This document shows, piece after piece, positions 33,088-41,627 of a stretch of 64,000 nucleotides of DNA. Position 1 is the first letter of the stretch, and each line of letters starts with the position of its first letter. The notes below the pieces were generated by a model. It saw only the letters and a list, made by a program, of their open reading frames with translations. It was not told where the DNA came from and did not search any database. Position numbers and translations under genes: made by a program. This DNA is from Psychrobium sp051201665 (GTDB lineage Bacteria > Pseudomonadota > Gammaproteobacteria > Enterobacterales > Psychrobiaceae): the NCBI RefSeq assembly GCF_051201665.1, contig NZ_CP179210.1, positions 310,001 to 374,000 on the forward strand, in the 5' to 3' direction.

Positions 33088-33113
33088 AAAACCCGCGAAA
33101 GCGGGTTTTTTGT
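33088..33113 (+). terminator. Terminator of ssb
   Basis: AAAACCCGC-GAAA-GCGGGTTTT with a following T-run; the GAAA tetraloop and GC stem make this a classic Rho-independent terminator. Confidence 0.9.
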
Positions 33114-33208
33114 GTTTGGTGGATAAGTAATTGTAATACTTTGAACTTAAACGTTTATAAGGTGTTACTTACCATAGAGAAAAAGTGAATGTCTTTCATT
33201 GTTGCAAT

Positions 33209-33236
33209 AAAAAAGGTCGAATCATCGACCTTTTTT
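33209..33236. terminator. Bidirectional terminator
   Basis: AAAAAAGGTCGA and TCGACCTTTTTT form a perfect 12-bp stem with loop ATCA. On the minus strand it follows the lipoprotein gene; on the plus strand it backs up the ssb terminator. Confidence 0.85.
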
Positions 33237-33295
33237 ACAATGCAATACTTAAACGTTATGAATGTGTTGATTACCTAAAAGTAATACTTAACAGA

Positions 33296-33670
33296 CTACT
33301 TTTTTAAGCACAATTTAGTCTTCAATGGCCAAGTCTGCATAGTATCTAAACGTTTCAGTAAACAATCATCACCTTGTTTAACAAGTTCAAACACTAACGT
33401 TGATTGTTTATTACTGTCATAAACAGTAACGCCATTAGGTGCTATTACAGGTTTAGCCCCTAATAATAAGCGGCTTGACTCTTGAAATACATTTTGTGCA
33501 ATAGCTATTTTTTTCCCACCTAAAGCATTACTAACTATTTCGACAATTTCAGCGCGCGCTTCACTGCTATTATCAGGAAATATAGCAGGCACTGGATCAT
33601 GGGCCTTTAGTGTGCACGCGGATAAACTACCTATTAAAATAGTCTCTGCTAATAATTTTTTATTTATCAT
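33296..33670 (-). CDS. Small lipoprotein of unknown function
   Basis: 124 residues with a lipoprotein signal (lipobox LSAC, Cys19). The rest shows no recognised domain; segments include ARAEIVEIVSNALGGKKIAI and VFELVKQGDDCLLKRLD, with three cysteines in the mature part. Its start overlaps the stop of the upstream S41 peptidase gene by 11 bp (ATGATAAATAA), so it is translated with that lipoprotein peptidase. It may be a cofactor or substrate of the peptidase, which is inference. Confidence 0.75.
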   Translation of the reverse strand: MINKKLLAETILIGSLSACTLKAHDPVPAIFPDNSSEARAEIVEIVSNALGGKKIAIAQNVFQESSRLLLGAKPVIAPNGVTVYDSNKQSTLVFELVKQGDDCLLKRLDTMQTWPLKTKLCLKK

Positions 33671-35360
33671 TATTAGTCCCCGTTTTTAAATCATTAAATT
33701 GATCAAAATAAATATCATCAATAATTGCGTCTTGTCGTGGTGTACGAACATTAAGCTTAGGACCATCATATTTTTGTACTACATTTTTATTTAATGCACC
33801 AACACCACTTCGGCTTTTAGTTTGTAGGCCAACGCTAGCTTTAATTTCCGGACAAGAATTATTCGTCTGATAATAAAGTGCACTAGACAGAAGTAACTCG
33901 TCCGGATCACCCAGTTCATGTAAATAATCTTCTTGAATTGGACAGCCTTGCACTTGGTCTAGAGTGTTAGGTAATGTAGCGGGTGTAAAACCATCAGCAT
34001 AGTCACCAAAACCAGCATGATTTTCGCCTCTAAATTGAATAGTAAAATAAGTCGAACCACAGTTGTCTTCACTAACAAAGCCATATGGTTTACCACAAGT
34101 AGTTTCACCTATTTGAATTACCTCAACATCGATTCCTATTAATGAGTTCATAAATGATTCACTAGCCGAACATGATGAACCGGTTGTTAACACGTAAACT
34201 CGCGGTAGATTGAGCGCGGGTAACGGCTGATTTTCAGGAATAATAGTCTCGCCACCAATTAATCGTCTTAAATCAATTGTTGTATCAAAAAATCCAATGT
34301 TTTGATTTTGACTCGCTAATTTATCATTGTAAATTAACCGATCATATGTTTTATTTCGAGTCGCTTCTTCACCAGCAACCATATAAGCTAATTGCGAAGA
34401 CAGTGCTAAAAATCCGCCACCGTTATATCGTAAATCAACCACTAAATCAGTGATATTTTCTTGCTTAAATTTAGTAAATTCTTCAACTAAGTCTTTTTCA
34501 ACAGCTGCGTTATTAAATGAAGTAAGTAGCAAATAACCTACTTTACCTTGTGGCGTATCAAGTGTTTTAGCAAGTTGCAGCGGCACACCTTGTATACTTG
34601 CCGTCGCTAATGTTACTTCGTACTCAGTATTATCAGTATTAATAAATTTGAAAGTATGTTCTTCACCTTCATTTGTGCTAAATAGAGCGCCGTTAATTGT
34701 AGCTAAATCACTGTCACTACGGCTATTAATAAAATCTACTCCGTCAATGGAAATTAATTTTGACCCACGAGAGATAGTATCAGCCGCTTTTGTACCAGGT
34801 GTAACATTAGTCACTTGCCAGCTTCGAGGAGGTGTATTACTGCCTTTGTGATAACTAATACCATAGCCATAACTAACACCTAATTGCGTACGTTCTTCTA
34901 CGTCACTGGTCGGTGATATCCAATGAAATTGATCTTTTTCGGAGCCTGAATCAGTAACTTCTTTCGTTTTTAATTGGTCGAAGTAGTCGACTAAATTGAA
35001 GTTGTTAGGATCTTGATCTACCACTTCTTTATACCAAAGGTAGGTGTCATTATTAAAACTGCGTTGCCAAAATTTTTCCAATAGTTCGCTACCTGCTGTA
35101 TCTGGATATGCGTCACCTGTAATAGGGTTATTACCGGTTCTTGGTTTTGCACAGCGCGCAACATAGGTAGATACTGGCTTAAAGCTATCTTTGACCCATG
35201 TTGTATCTGTTACTACTGTATTTTTGCTCGTATCAGGCTGATTCTCATTCGTGACAACGCTAGAACCTGAGCTTGACCCACCACAGCCACTTAAAGCGAA
35301 CAAAGGAATTGTTAAAGACAGTAATAGTGCTGATTTACGATGATATTGATTCAAAGACAT
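33660..35360 (-). CDS. S41-family (C-terminal processing) peptidase, lipoprotein
   Basis: 566 residues with a lipoprotein signal (FALSGCGGSSSG, Cys26 region). A PDZ-like segment (SWQVTNVTPGTKAADTISRG, KLISIDGVDF) precedes the catalytic domain (VGYLLLTSFN, VVDLRYNGGGFLALSSQLAY). The nucleophile is in TTGSSCSASESFMN near residue 395, and the catalytic lysine follows in GETTCGKPYGF. Periplasmic or outer-membrane-attached protease of the C-terminal processing family. The 3' end overlaps the small lipoprotein gene. Substrate unknown. Confidence 0.9.
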   Translation of the reverse strand: MSLNQYHRKSALLLSLTIPLFALSGCGGSSSGSSVVTNENQPDTSKNTVVTDTTWVKDSFKPVSTYVARCAKPRTGNNPITGDAYPDTAGSELLEKFWQRSFNNDTYLWYKEVVDQDPNNFNLVDYFDQLKTKEVTDSGSEKDQFHWISPTSDVEERTQLGVSYGYGISYHKGSNTPPRSWQVTNVTPGTKAADTISRGSKLISIDGVDFINSRSDSDLATINGALFSTNEGEEHTFKFINTDNTEYEVTLATASIQGVPLQLAKTLDTPQGKVGYLLLTSFNNAAVEKDLVEEFTKFKQENITDLVVDLRYNGGGFLALSSQLAYMVAGEEATRNKTYDRLIYNDKLASQNQNIGFFDTTIDLRRLIGGETIIPENQPLPALNLPRVYVLTTGSSCSASESFMNSLIGIDVEVIQIGETTCGKPYGFVSEDNCGSTYFTIQFRGENHAGFGDYADGFTPATLPNTLDQVQGCPIQEDYLHELGDPDELLLSSALYYQTNNSCPEIKASVGLQTKSRSGVGALNKNVVQKYDGPKLNVRTPRQDAIIDDIYFDQFNDLKTGTNNDK

Positions 35361-36043
35361 TTGTTATTATTTCCATTTAATATTGTTTAATCATTTCTTC
35401 ATTTGGTAAGGTAGATTCAACTTCGAAGTGCGTAACTCTATTTCGATGCGATAGTAGTTATGTGTTCGTAATTAATTGACTCGATGTTAGATAACCTAAC
35501 TTTTCCTCGGCCTATTATTAAGCGCTATCAATACCGCGTCAACTTCAATCATTGAGATTAATTTAAATTTGGACATTAAGCGTTATTAATACGATGACAG
35601 ATGGGCAGATTGGACACCCTGTGCATCGAGATTAACGGGTAGAAGATTGACGTGGAAGTTCTTTGCTTGGTAAGTCTCAGAAAGCTGTTTTTCATGCTTC
35701 GTCAATCTGTATCTACAACCGACAGATATAACTATTTCAGACCTCAAGATAACACCTAGCGAAAAGTGAGAGGGAAGATAGCAGTGGTTTTTTTAAGTCT
35801 ATAATATTATAATATTTTTGGACAGGCACTAATATCTTACTGAAAGATAAACATTATAAATACACTGAAATCTTTCTTTGAATACGTTATAAATCATTCC
35901 AGTGTGCTTTAAAGCGAAAAGATTAAGGTAGTGAAAGAGAGGCTTAGTACAAATCAATAGTAATTGATGAATTCAAGACAATTTGCCACTATCAGCGATA
36001 GCTAATAGTAGAAAATTAACTAAAAAGATGATTTAAATAACGG
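35361..36043. other. 683-bp gap: S41 promoter region and transposase 3' flank
   Basis: No convincing gene is visible in this AT-rich stretch. It contains a 9-bp inverted pair AGATTGACG/CGTCAATCT (around 35645-35710) and an octamer GGACAGGC at 35820-35827. The octamer is in inverted orientation to GCCTGTCC at 38109, and the two may mark the outer limits of the Y1-transposase element. Confidence 0.4.
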
Positions 36044-36305
36044 CTAACCAACACCCTTACACCAACTTCGTCCATGACGGTGTGCGTAATCTCTCAATTG
36101 CATTTCACTGCCTGCAAAACTGCCATATTGACGCCTAAAGTCTTTGACCGCCGATTTCCAATCATCAGCTTCAATACCTAGCGTATTTAAAATGGGAGGG
36201 GCACTTTCATCGATAAATCCTGTTTTCTTTGGGTCAACGTGTCGACCACTCCAATCAACTAATTCAAAATAGTCACCATAGCTCAGAGGAATCGCGTTGT
36301 TATTT

Positions 36306-37298
36306 AACCTGAGATCGGCTTAAGAAACGACGATCTGATTCATCTCAACGTCAGTGATATTTAGTTGTGGTTTGTTTTCTTTCAGAGAATAAGCCACAAG
36401 CCCAGCAATGAGATTTAACATTAAGCCATTCATGCTTCTATGTCTGGAATGCTCAATTTGTGAAATGTTTTTCAATTGGTCATTGATTGTTTCAATAATA
36501 AATCGCCTAGATAGCATGGCCCTATCCCAAATAGACAGTACCTTTGCTTTCATATTTTTTCGCACATTTGTTACTAAAGTGACTCCTTGTTCTAGCAAAT
36601 TACTTTCTAATGCTTTACTTATGTAGCCCTTATCAGCATAGAGTTTATCTGGCAGGTCTGATGCCATACCTTCAACGGGTTGAGTATCATGCACGTTCGC
36701 AGCCGTTATTTTCGCTGCAACAATCTCCCCTAGGTGATTCACTATCAAATGGAGCTTAAATCCAAAATACCAGCCCATAGTCCCTTTACCTCGTTTAGCA
36801 ATTCCATCAAATGTTTTGTGGCGTGGGATTCTTAAATTGTGGCAAACTTTAATGCTTGTAGAGTCAATAAATTCAAGGCCTGTAGGCTGCCCCTTAATCG
36901 CAGAAAAATAACTGCACAACGGCACTAATGTCGTTGGCATGACTTCTAAAAATCGTGTGTAACTAAGCAAGTATGGGAATTGTTTTTTGTAAAAACGCTG
37001 AATGAACCCGATGTAATAGTTTTTAAAGTCTCTGTGATTCGACATATGGAATAAAATAACGATAGTCATCACTTCACTTGTGGCCATTCGACCTTTACGC
37101 TGCCGCTTTCTCGTCCCATCAGACAGTAATTGCTTTTCCCATTGAGGAATAAAAACTTCACAAAAATCATCGACATCACAAAATATTTCAACTAACTTAT
37201 CCATACGCTCACCGTTTATAGTGTTTAAATCGTTTCTTGTTCGAAAGATCTGATCACTAGGTGGGCTATTAGTTCAATTTTTATCCCGAGTTCAGGTT
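36306..37298 (-). mobile_element. IS982-family insertion sequence (993 bp, ATTT duplication)
   Basis: Ends AACCTGAGATCGGCTTAA and, inverted, AACCTGAACTCGGGATAA agree at 14 of 18 positions. Flanks are ATTT at 36302-36305 and 37299-37302. The interior encodes one transposase. Ends are fixed by restoration of the transposase reading frame outside. Confidence 0.9.
36320..37204 (-). CDS. IS982-family transposase
   Basis: 294-residue DDE transposase. Acidic residues are visible in EFIDSTSIKVC (Asp near 114), KLYADKGYIS (Asp near 192) and IIETINDQLKNI (Glu near 239). The N-terminal part (KRQRKGRMATSEVMTIVILF) and the size match the IS982 family. The gene appears intact, so the element may still be mobile. 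Confidence 0.93.
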   Translation of the reverse strand: MDKLVEIFCDVDDFCEVFIPQWEKQLLSDGTRKRQRKGRMATSEVMTIVILFHMSNHRDFKNYYIGFIQRFYKKQFPYLLSYTRFLEVMPTTLVPLCSYFSAIKGQPTGLEFIDSTSIKVCHNLRIPRHKTFDGIAKRGKGTMGWYFGFKLHLIVNHLGEIVAAKITAANVHDTQPVEGMASDLPDKLYADKGYISKALESNLLEQGVTLVTNVRKNMKAKVLSIWDRAMLSRRFIIETINDQLKNISQIEHSRHRSMNGLMLNLIAGLVAYSLKENKPQLNITDVEMNQIVVS

Positions 37299-38033
37299 AT
37301 TTACAATCGGAGATAATGGCAACAGACAGTGTGGCTGACTAGGTACATGGCAGTCTGTACTTCGTTTTTTTTGTTGCCGTTGATGTGATTTGTATTGTTT
37401 GATTCGTTCACTAATCGAGGTAAATTCACTATCTTCTACACTGCTGGCTATCCCCGCTCGAATTGGGTTTAAGTCCACATAGGCCATACAACTTAAAAGC
37501 GCTTTTTCATCCAGTAATGCTTGGGATTTAAATCGTCCTTCCCAGAACTTGCCTGTGCAGTTATCTTCTTTGTTAGCTTCTCTAGATATATGTTCATTCA
37601 AACATTTCATAAACCACGATATGTCATAAAGGCGTTCGCGCCACAACTCACTAAACTCTTCAACTTTCGCTAATTTTATCGGTGATATATCTCGATTAGT
37701 TAAATACTCATCAACAATCGGATGACCATTGTACAGCTGATACCAACGTTCAATCACCTCATCCATTGACCACATATCAGCATGAACTTTATCAACCTGT
37801 AGCACTAAGTGATAATGATTACTCATAATCGCGTAAGCCGCGATATTAATTGAAAAGATAGAGGAAAGTAGTTTTATACGGTCAACGAGCCATTGCCGTC
37901 TGTGGTCATAATTTCGCTTCGTATAAGGGTCATCACCGCACAAAAAACTGCGGCGAACACATCGATTAATAACGTGATAATACGACGTGGCTGATAAATC
38001 AATTAGCTGGTGACGGGCTCTAGTCATGACAAT

Positions 38034-38073
38034 TCCTACTACGCTGATTGAAACACTTCAAAGCATAGTAGGA
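38034..38073. repeat. 40-bp REP-like palindrome, copy 1
   Basis: TCCTACTA pairs with TAGTAGGA, GCT with AGC, and TTGAA with TTCAA around a 4-base ACAC loop, leaving only single mismatches. It sits directly upstream of the RAYT-like transposase gene, where REP palindromes are expected. Confidence 0.7.
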
Positions 38074-38209
38074 ACGAACAAAATATCAACAATCAGTAAT
38101 AAAAAGTAGCCTGTCCTTTATTTTTTTATTTTTTTCATCGATTAATAACGTGATAATACGACGTGGCTGATAAATCAATTAGCTGGTGACGGGCTCTAGT
38201 CATGACAAT

Positions 38210-38249
38210 TCCTACTACGCTGATTGAAACATTTCAAAGCATAGTAGGA
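38210..38249. repeat. 40-bp REP-like palindrome, copy 2
   Basis: Same palindrome as 38034-38073 with one loop change (ACAT instead of ACAC), exactly 176 bp further on, as part of the tandem duplication. Confidence 0.7.
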
Positions 38250-38317
38250 ACGAACAAAATATCAACAATCAATAATAAAAAATAGCCTGTCCTTTATTTT
38301 TTTTATTTTTTTTGCCT

Positions 38318-38473
38318 TATCCGAAAGATGCTAACGCATTTGATAGCTTGGGAGAAGTTGTGATGGCAAGTGGTGACAATAAGCAAGCTATTGCATGGTA
38401 CAAAAAATCGCTTACATTAAATCCTGCCAATGATAATGCGAAAAAGATGATTGAAAAGTTACTTCAAAGATAG
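38318..38473 (+). pseudogene. C-terminal TPR remnant
   Basis: The 51-codon frame YPKDANAFDSLGEVVMASGD, then QAIAWYKKSLTLNPANDNAK and a TAG, is the usual C-terminal tetratricopeptide unit of serine-hydrolase/TPR proteins. Nothing precedes it: its 5' part is cut at the T-rich end of the duplicated transposase region, which indicates loss on insertion. Confidence 0.7.
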
Positions 38474-38485
38474 GGTGTCTTAAAG

Positions 38486-38511
38486 CAATGAAGCTAATGT
38501 TAGCTTCATTG
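38486..38511. terminator. Hairpin terminator between TPR remnant and binding protein
   Basis: CAATGAAGCTA and TAGCTTCATTG form a perfect 11-bp stem with a 4-base loop. There is no strong T-tract on either strand; it lies 23 bp past the stop of the minus-strand binding protein. Confidence 0.5.
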
Positions 38512-38533
38512 TGAAATTCTCAGTCAAATCTAT

Positions 38534-39274
38534 TTATTTAGTGACCATTTTGACAAAATCAGTATATGACGTAGGTAAGTAATTTAAATAAAGCCGGTTC
38601 ATGGTGCCATCATTAATCATCTCGATAATCTTGGCATCGAACTGATTCATTAACACTGACTTATTCTGATTGAAGACTAAATAAAGTTCTGCGGTATCAA
38701 TAACGGGTGTAAGCATCTTTAGTTTGACGTCATGCGTTATTTCTAGATTTTTAGCGGCGAAAGGGTCTAACAGAATGTAATCGAAACGTTTGGCTTTGAG
38801 CATTTTAACGAGAATACTTTCAGATTGGGCATAGAGCTTATTCCACAGTTTAAAAGAAGCGATTTTCTCTGTGTAATCGTAACCTTTCACCATCGCTACA
38901 TTTTTGTTTTCCATCGCAGCCCATGAAAACTTAGATTGTTCAGCATCGCTTCGTACATATATCGCTAAAGGATAAAAGGCTGTTGGCGTTGGGCCATGAA
39001 TGAAATCATCGCTGTGAGTATTATCGATTAGTGCATCCATTGAACCATGCTTAACTAATTTCATACAACGCTGCCACGGCATTGATTTTACATCGAACTT
39101 CATCCCTAAACGTCGAAAAGCTTCCGAATATACATCAATGGATAAGCCATGAGTTAACGTGCCATGTTTGCTATTAGTAAACGGCGGCCAATCAACACCA
39201 CAGAGTTTCACCGTTGTAGCAAAGCATTGATGACTAATTAGGAGTACAAACAGAACGAGTAAAGTTTTTTTCAT
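38534..39274 (-). CDS. Periplasmic substrate-binding protein, family 3
   Basis: 246 residues with a signal peptide ending HQCFA (about residue 19). Sequence blocks LCGVDWPPFTN, GLSIDVYSEAFRRLGM and MPWQRCMKLVKHGSMDALID are those of family-3 solute-binding proteins (amino acid type). There are no ABC permease or ATPase genes adjacent; such orphans in Alteromonadales are often of unknown ligand. A second lobe (YDYTEKIASFKLW, FDYILLDPFAAKNL) is intact. Confidence 0.85.
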   Translation of the reverse strand: MKKTLLVLFVLLISHQCFATTVKLCGVDWPPFTNSKHGTLTHGLSIDVYSEAFRRLGMKFDVKSMPWQRCMKLVKHGSMDALIDNTHSDDFIHGPTPTAFYPLAIYVRSDAEQSKFSWAAMENKNVAMVKGYDYTEKIASFKLWNKLYAQSESILVKMLKAKRFDYILLDPFAAKNLEITHDVKLKMLTPVIDTAELYLVFNQNKSVLMNQFDAKIIEMINDGTMNRLYLNYLPTSYTDFVKMVTK

Positions 39275-39338
39275 TTTGCCTTAGCATAGTAAACTTCTAG
39301 GTTCGTAAAATAACAAATGTACCAAGGTGAGTCGAGCA

Positions 39339-39364
39339 TTTAGAGGAGAAAACTCCCCTCTAAA
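39339..39364 (-). terminator. Possible arsH terminator
   Basis: TTTAGAGG (39339-39346) pairs with CCTCTAAA (39357-39364) over a short loop, 32 bp past the arsH stop. There is little T-tract, so evidence is weak. Confidence 0.4.
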
Positions 39365-39395
39365 AGTTCGATAGATATTTGATTTTCTTTAAAGA

Positions 39396-40109
39396 TTAAC
39401 AGGACGCTTTATTGTCACATTGAGGCTTAACGGCGGGCATTTCAGCTTTGCGCTCAGAGTATCGATTGACGAGATAGTCAGTTTTGTCACGCGTTAGCAG
39501 CGTGAATTTCACTAACTCTTCGCAAACATCGACGATACGCGCATAGAAAGGTGAGTCCTTCATACGGTTATTAGCATCAAACTCTTGCCACGTTTTTGCA
39601 ATTGAAGATTGATTAGCAATGGTGAACATGCGCATCCAGCGGCCGAGAATACGTAGTTGATTAACGGTATTAAATGACTGCGAGCCACCTTCAACTTGCA
39701 TCACTGCGAGCGTTTTACCTTGTGTTGAACGTACGGCGCTTATGGAGAGTGGTACCCAGTCGATTTGGTTTTTCATGATGCCGCTCATGCTGCCGTGCTT
39801 TTCGGGCGAGCACCATACTTGGCCTTCTGACCAGGTCATCAGTTCACGTAATTCTAGTACCTTGGAGTGATTGTCATATTGGCTGTCTGCTACGGGCAAG
39901 TCTTGGGGGTTGAAGATACGAGTTTCACAACCAAGTTTTTGCAAGATACGTGCGGACTCTTCTACTACCAGTCGGCTTATTGAGCGCTCACGCAATGAGC
40001 CATACAACAGTAAAATACGTGGCGGGTGTGTGAGCTCTTCACCATTGTTTAGTGCGGCTAGTGTTGGAATATCAAATGCGTTTTCAACAATGTTAGGTAA
40101 ATCAGTCAT
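39396..40109 (-). CDS. arsH: ArsH-type NADPH-dependent FMN oxidoreductase
   Basis: 237 residues, the usual ArsH length. The flavodoxin-like FMN site is LLLYGSLRERSISRLVVEES (about residues 34-53), and the characteristic block WCSPEKHGSMSGIMKNQIDW and GKTLAVMQVEGGSQSFN follow. ArsH oxidises trivalent organoarsenicals and reduces quinones or dyes. No arsRBC genes are near, so it stands as a single gene; it may act in general redox defence. Confidence 0.9.
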   Translation of the reverse strand: MTDLPNIVENAFDIPTLAALNNGEELTHPPRILLLYGSLRERSISRLVVEESARILQKLGCETRIFNPQDLPVADSQYDNHSKVLELRELMTWSEGQVWCSPEKHGSMSGIMKNQIDWVPLSISAVRSTQGKTLAVMQVEGGSQSFNTVNQLRILGRWMRMFTIANQSSIAKTWQEFDANNRMKDSPFYARIVDVCEELVKFTLLTRDKTDYLVNRYSERKAEMPAVKPQCDNKASC

Positions 40110-40188
40110 CTTTTTTCTGCTTTTAAAATGGGATGTATTGCTTAAGACGAAGCAAGATTAAAAAAGACGACCCTATTTAAAAAAATAA

Positions 40189-41460
40189 TCAAAAAATAAT
40201 TTCTAAACCGATGGCAAGCATCGCCATAAAACTCAATAACTGGCCTATGGTGGTAAGCGGTTTAGAATAGTTTTTTTGCATCTTTAAACCAAAAACAAAG
40301 CGCAGTAAATCAACTCGTTTAATCAACTCAAACAAACTAAAGCAACCGACGATTGTTAATACAACAACGAGTAGAGGCTCAATAATAGGACCAAGCGACA
40401 GTGCTGTTAGCTGATAGCCAATGACGATAATTAGCGTTTGATGAATGATATAAAACGGGTAAACGGCATCATTTAAATAACGTAATACTGACGATGATTT
40501 ATTGAGATAATAATGAGCAAAACCAAAGGCGCAGAATACGCCCAATATACGCATCATATTGTAAATTAGCAGACCAATGAGGCTTAGCCATTCAGGTTTA
40601 CCTTCTGGTTGAAGCCATATCAGGTTGTAAAATGAAATGACGATAATTGCGCAGGTGAGCAATGCAATAAGTAACACTTTTCTTAATGCTGTAACACGTT
40701 GCCAAAATTGTGCATGCCAACCAATGAGGTAACCATAGAGCATACAAGTAAATCCGATTGCGTATCGCGTCTCATCGTCAGGCAAGGTGAGCTGGAAGAT
40801 AAAGAGTGGTACGGTAAATATCAACACAATCAACGCAAAATGCTGTTGCATTACCCAGTTTGTGAAACGCGTAACCCATGTCGCGTTAAGTAATGGCATT
40901 ATCAGTAAAATAATTAGAGAGTATTTCCACAATGAGCGTAAAAACCACAGATGATTGACGTCGATATGTGGCCAGATCCCAGAGGAGTATTTATTAAAAA
41001 GTTGCGTGTCAGGCGAGTAAAACTCCAGCATGAACTGCCAATAGCTCATCGATAGGTCGTTATTTTGCGTCATTTCGACATAAAGCTGGGGCGGCACCAC
41101 GACTAAAATGCCAAATAGGAGTGGTATTAGTATGCGTATCGAACGTTGATAAATGAAATGAGCAACAGTGACTTTCGCCATGATTAATTTGATGGCGATG
41201 CCCGCGATAAACCAGAGTATTATCATGCGCCACGGTTGAATCAATAGCATTACACTTTCTAAAGTTTCACTGCGATATTGACTCTTAGCATGAAAGCCCC
41301 AATTTTCAACATAGAACATGCCGCTATGAAATAAAATGAGTAATCCAAAGGCGACTACGCGAAGCCAATCGAGATCATGGCGTCGTGTTGGTAGTTCGGT
41401 TAAGTCAGGTGTGAACCCTTGTTTTAATTTGATGAAAAATTGGGAGTTTATTAGCGACAT
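40189..41460 (-). CDS. Acyltransferase-3 family membrane protein
   Basis: 423 residues with about ten membrane helices. The start (RRHDLDWLRVVAFGLLILFH) and later FLRSLWKYSLIILLIMPLL and the C-terminal YPFYIIHQTLIIVIGYQL are typical of acyltransferase family 3, including glucan-succinylating and polysaccharide O-acetylating enzymes. Target unknown. It is divergent from a membrane LytTR regulator (168-bp gap), a setting which suggests that the regulator controls it. Confidence 0.88.
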   Translation of the reverse strand: MSLINSQFFIKLKQGFTPDLTELPTRRHDLDWLRVVAFGLLILFHSGMFYVENWGFHAKSQYRSETLESVMLLIQPWRMIILWFIAGIAIKLIMAKVTVAHFIYQRSIRILIPLLFGILVVVPPQLYVEMTQNNDLSMSYWQFMLEFYSPDTQLFNKYSSGIWPHIDVNHLWFLRSLWKYSLIILLIMPLLNATWVTRFTNWVMQQHFALIVLIFTVPLFIFQLTLPDDETRYAIGFTCMLYGYLIGWHAQFWQRVTALRKVLLIALLTCAIIVISFYNLIWLQPEGKPEWLSLIGLLIYNMMRILGVFCAFGFAHYYLNKSSSVLRYLNDAVYPFYIIHQTLIIVIGYQLTALSLGPIIEPLLVVVLTIVGCFSLFELIKRVDLLRFVFGLKMQKNYSKPLTTIGQLLSFMAMLAIGLEIIF

Positions 41461-41627
41461 TTCTCTATTCTATTTGACGATTCGGCATGGACACTTTGCC
41501 AATTAAAATATCGATTAACATGCAAAAAGTGCTGTATTTACAATAGATAGGGACAAGCGGCAATATAATGTGATGAAATGAACGTTAAGATTTTTTATTT
41601 TTCTGTCTAACCTATTAAACTGGCGCA

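Larger units (their letters stand above)
36044..38027 (-). pseudogene. Y1-type (RAYT-like) transposase gene split by an IS982-family insertion
   Basis: Reading begins at the ATG at 38027 (MTRARHQLIDLSATSYYHV). It carries the HUH metal site in SNHYHLVLQ (His71, His73), and the family block CTGKFWEGRFKSQALLDEKA followed by YVDLNPIRAGI. At LSPIVNN the frame enters an IS982-family element. Past the element it resumes (AIPLSYGDYFELVDWSGR, ILNTLGIEADDW) and stops at TAG 36044. Removing the element and one ATTT duplication rejoins the frame exactly (328 residues), typical of the family. The gene was intact until the insertion. Upstream lie two 40-bp palindromes of the sort such transposases act on. 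Confidence 0.9.
37960..38311. repeat. 176-bp tandem duplication at the transposase 5' end
   Basis: The segment beginning CATCGATTAATAACG at 37960 recurs at 38136, two units of 176 bp with only a few differences. Each holds the first 22 codons of the transposase, its upstream region, and a 40-bp palindrome. The distal unit therefore carries a cut-off copy (MTRARHQLIDLSATSYYHVI, then a stop). The unit ends in T-rich tracts. Confidence 0.92.
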
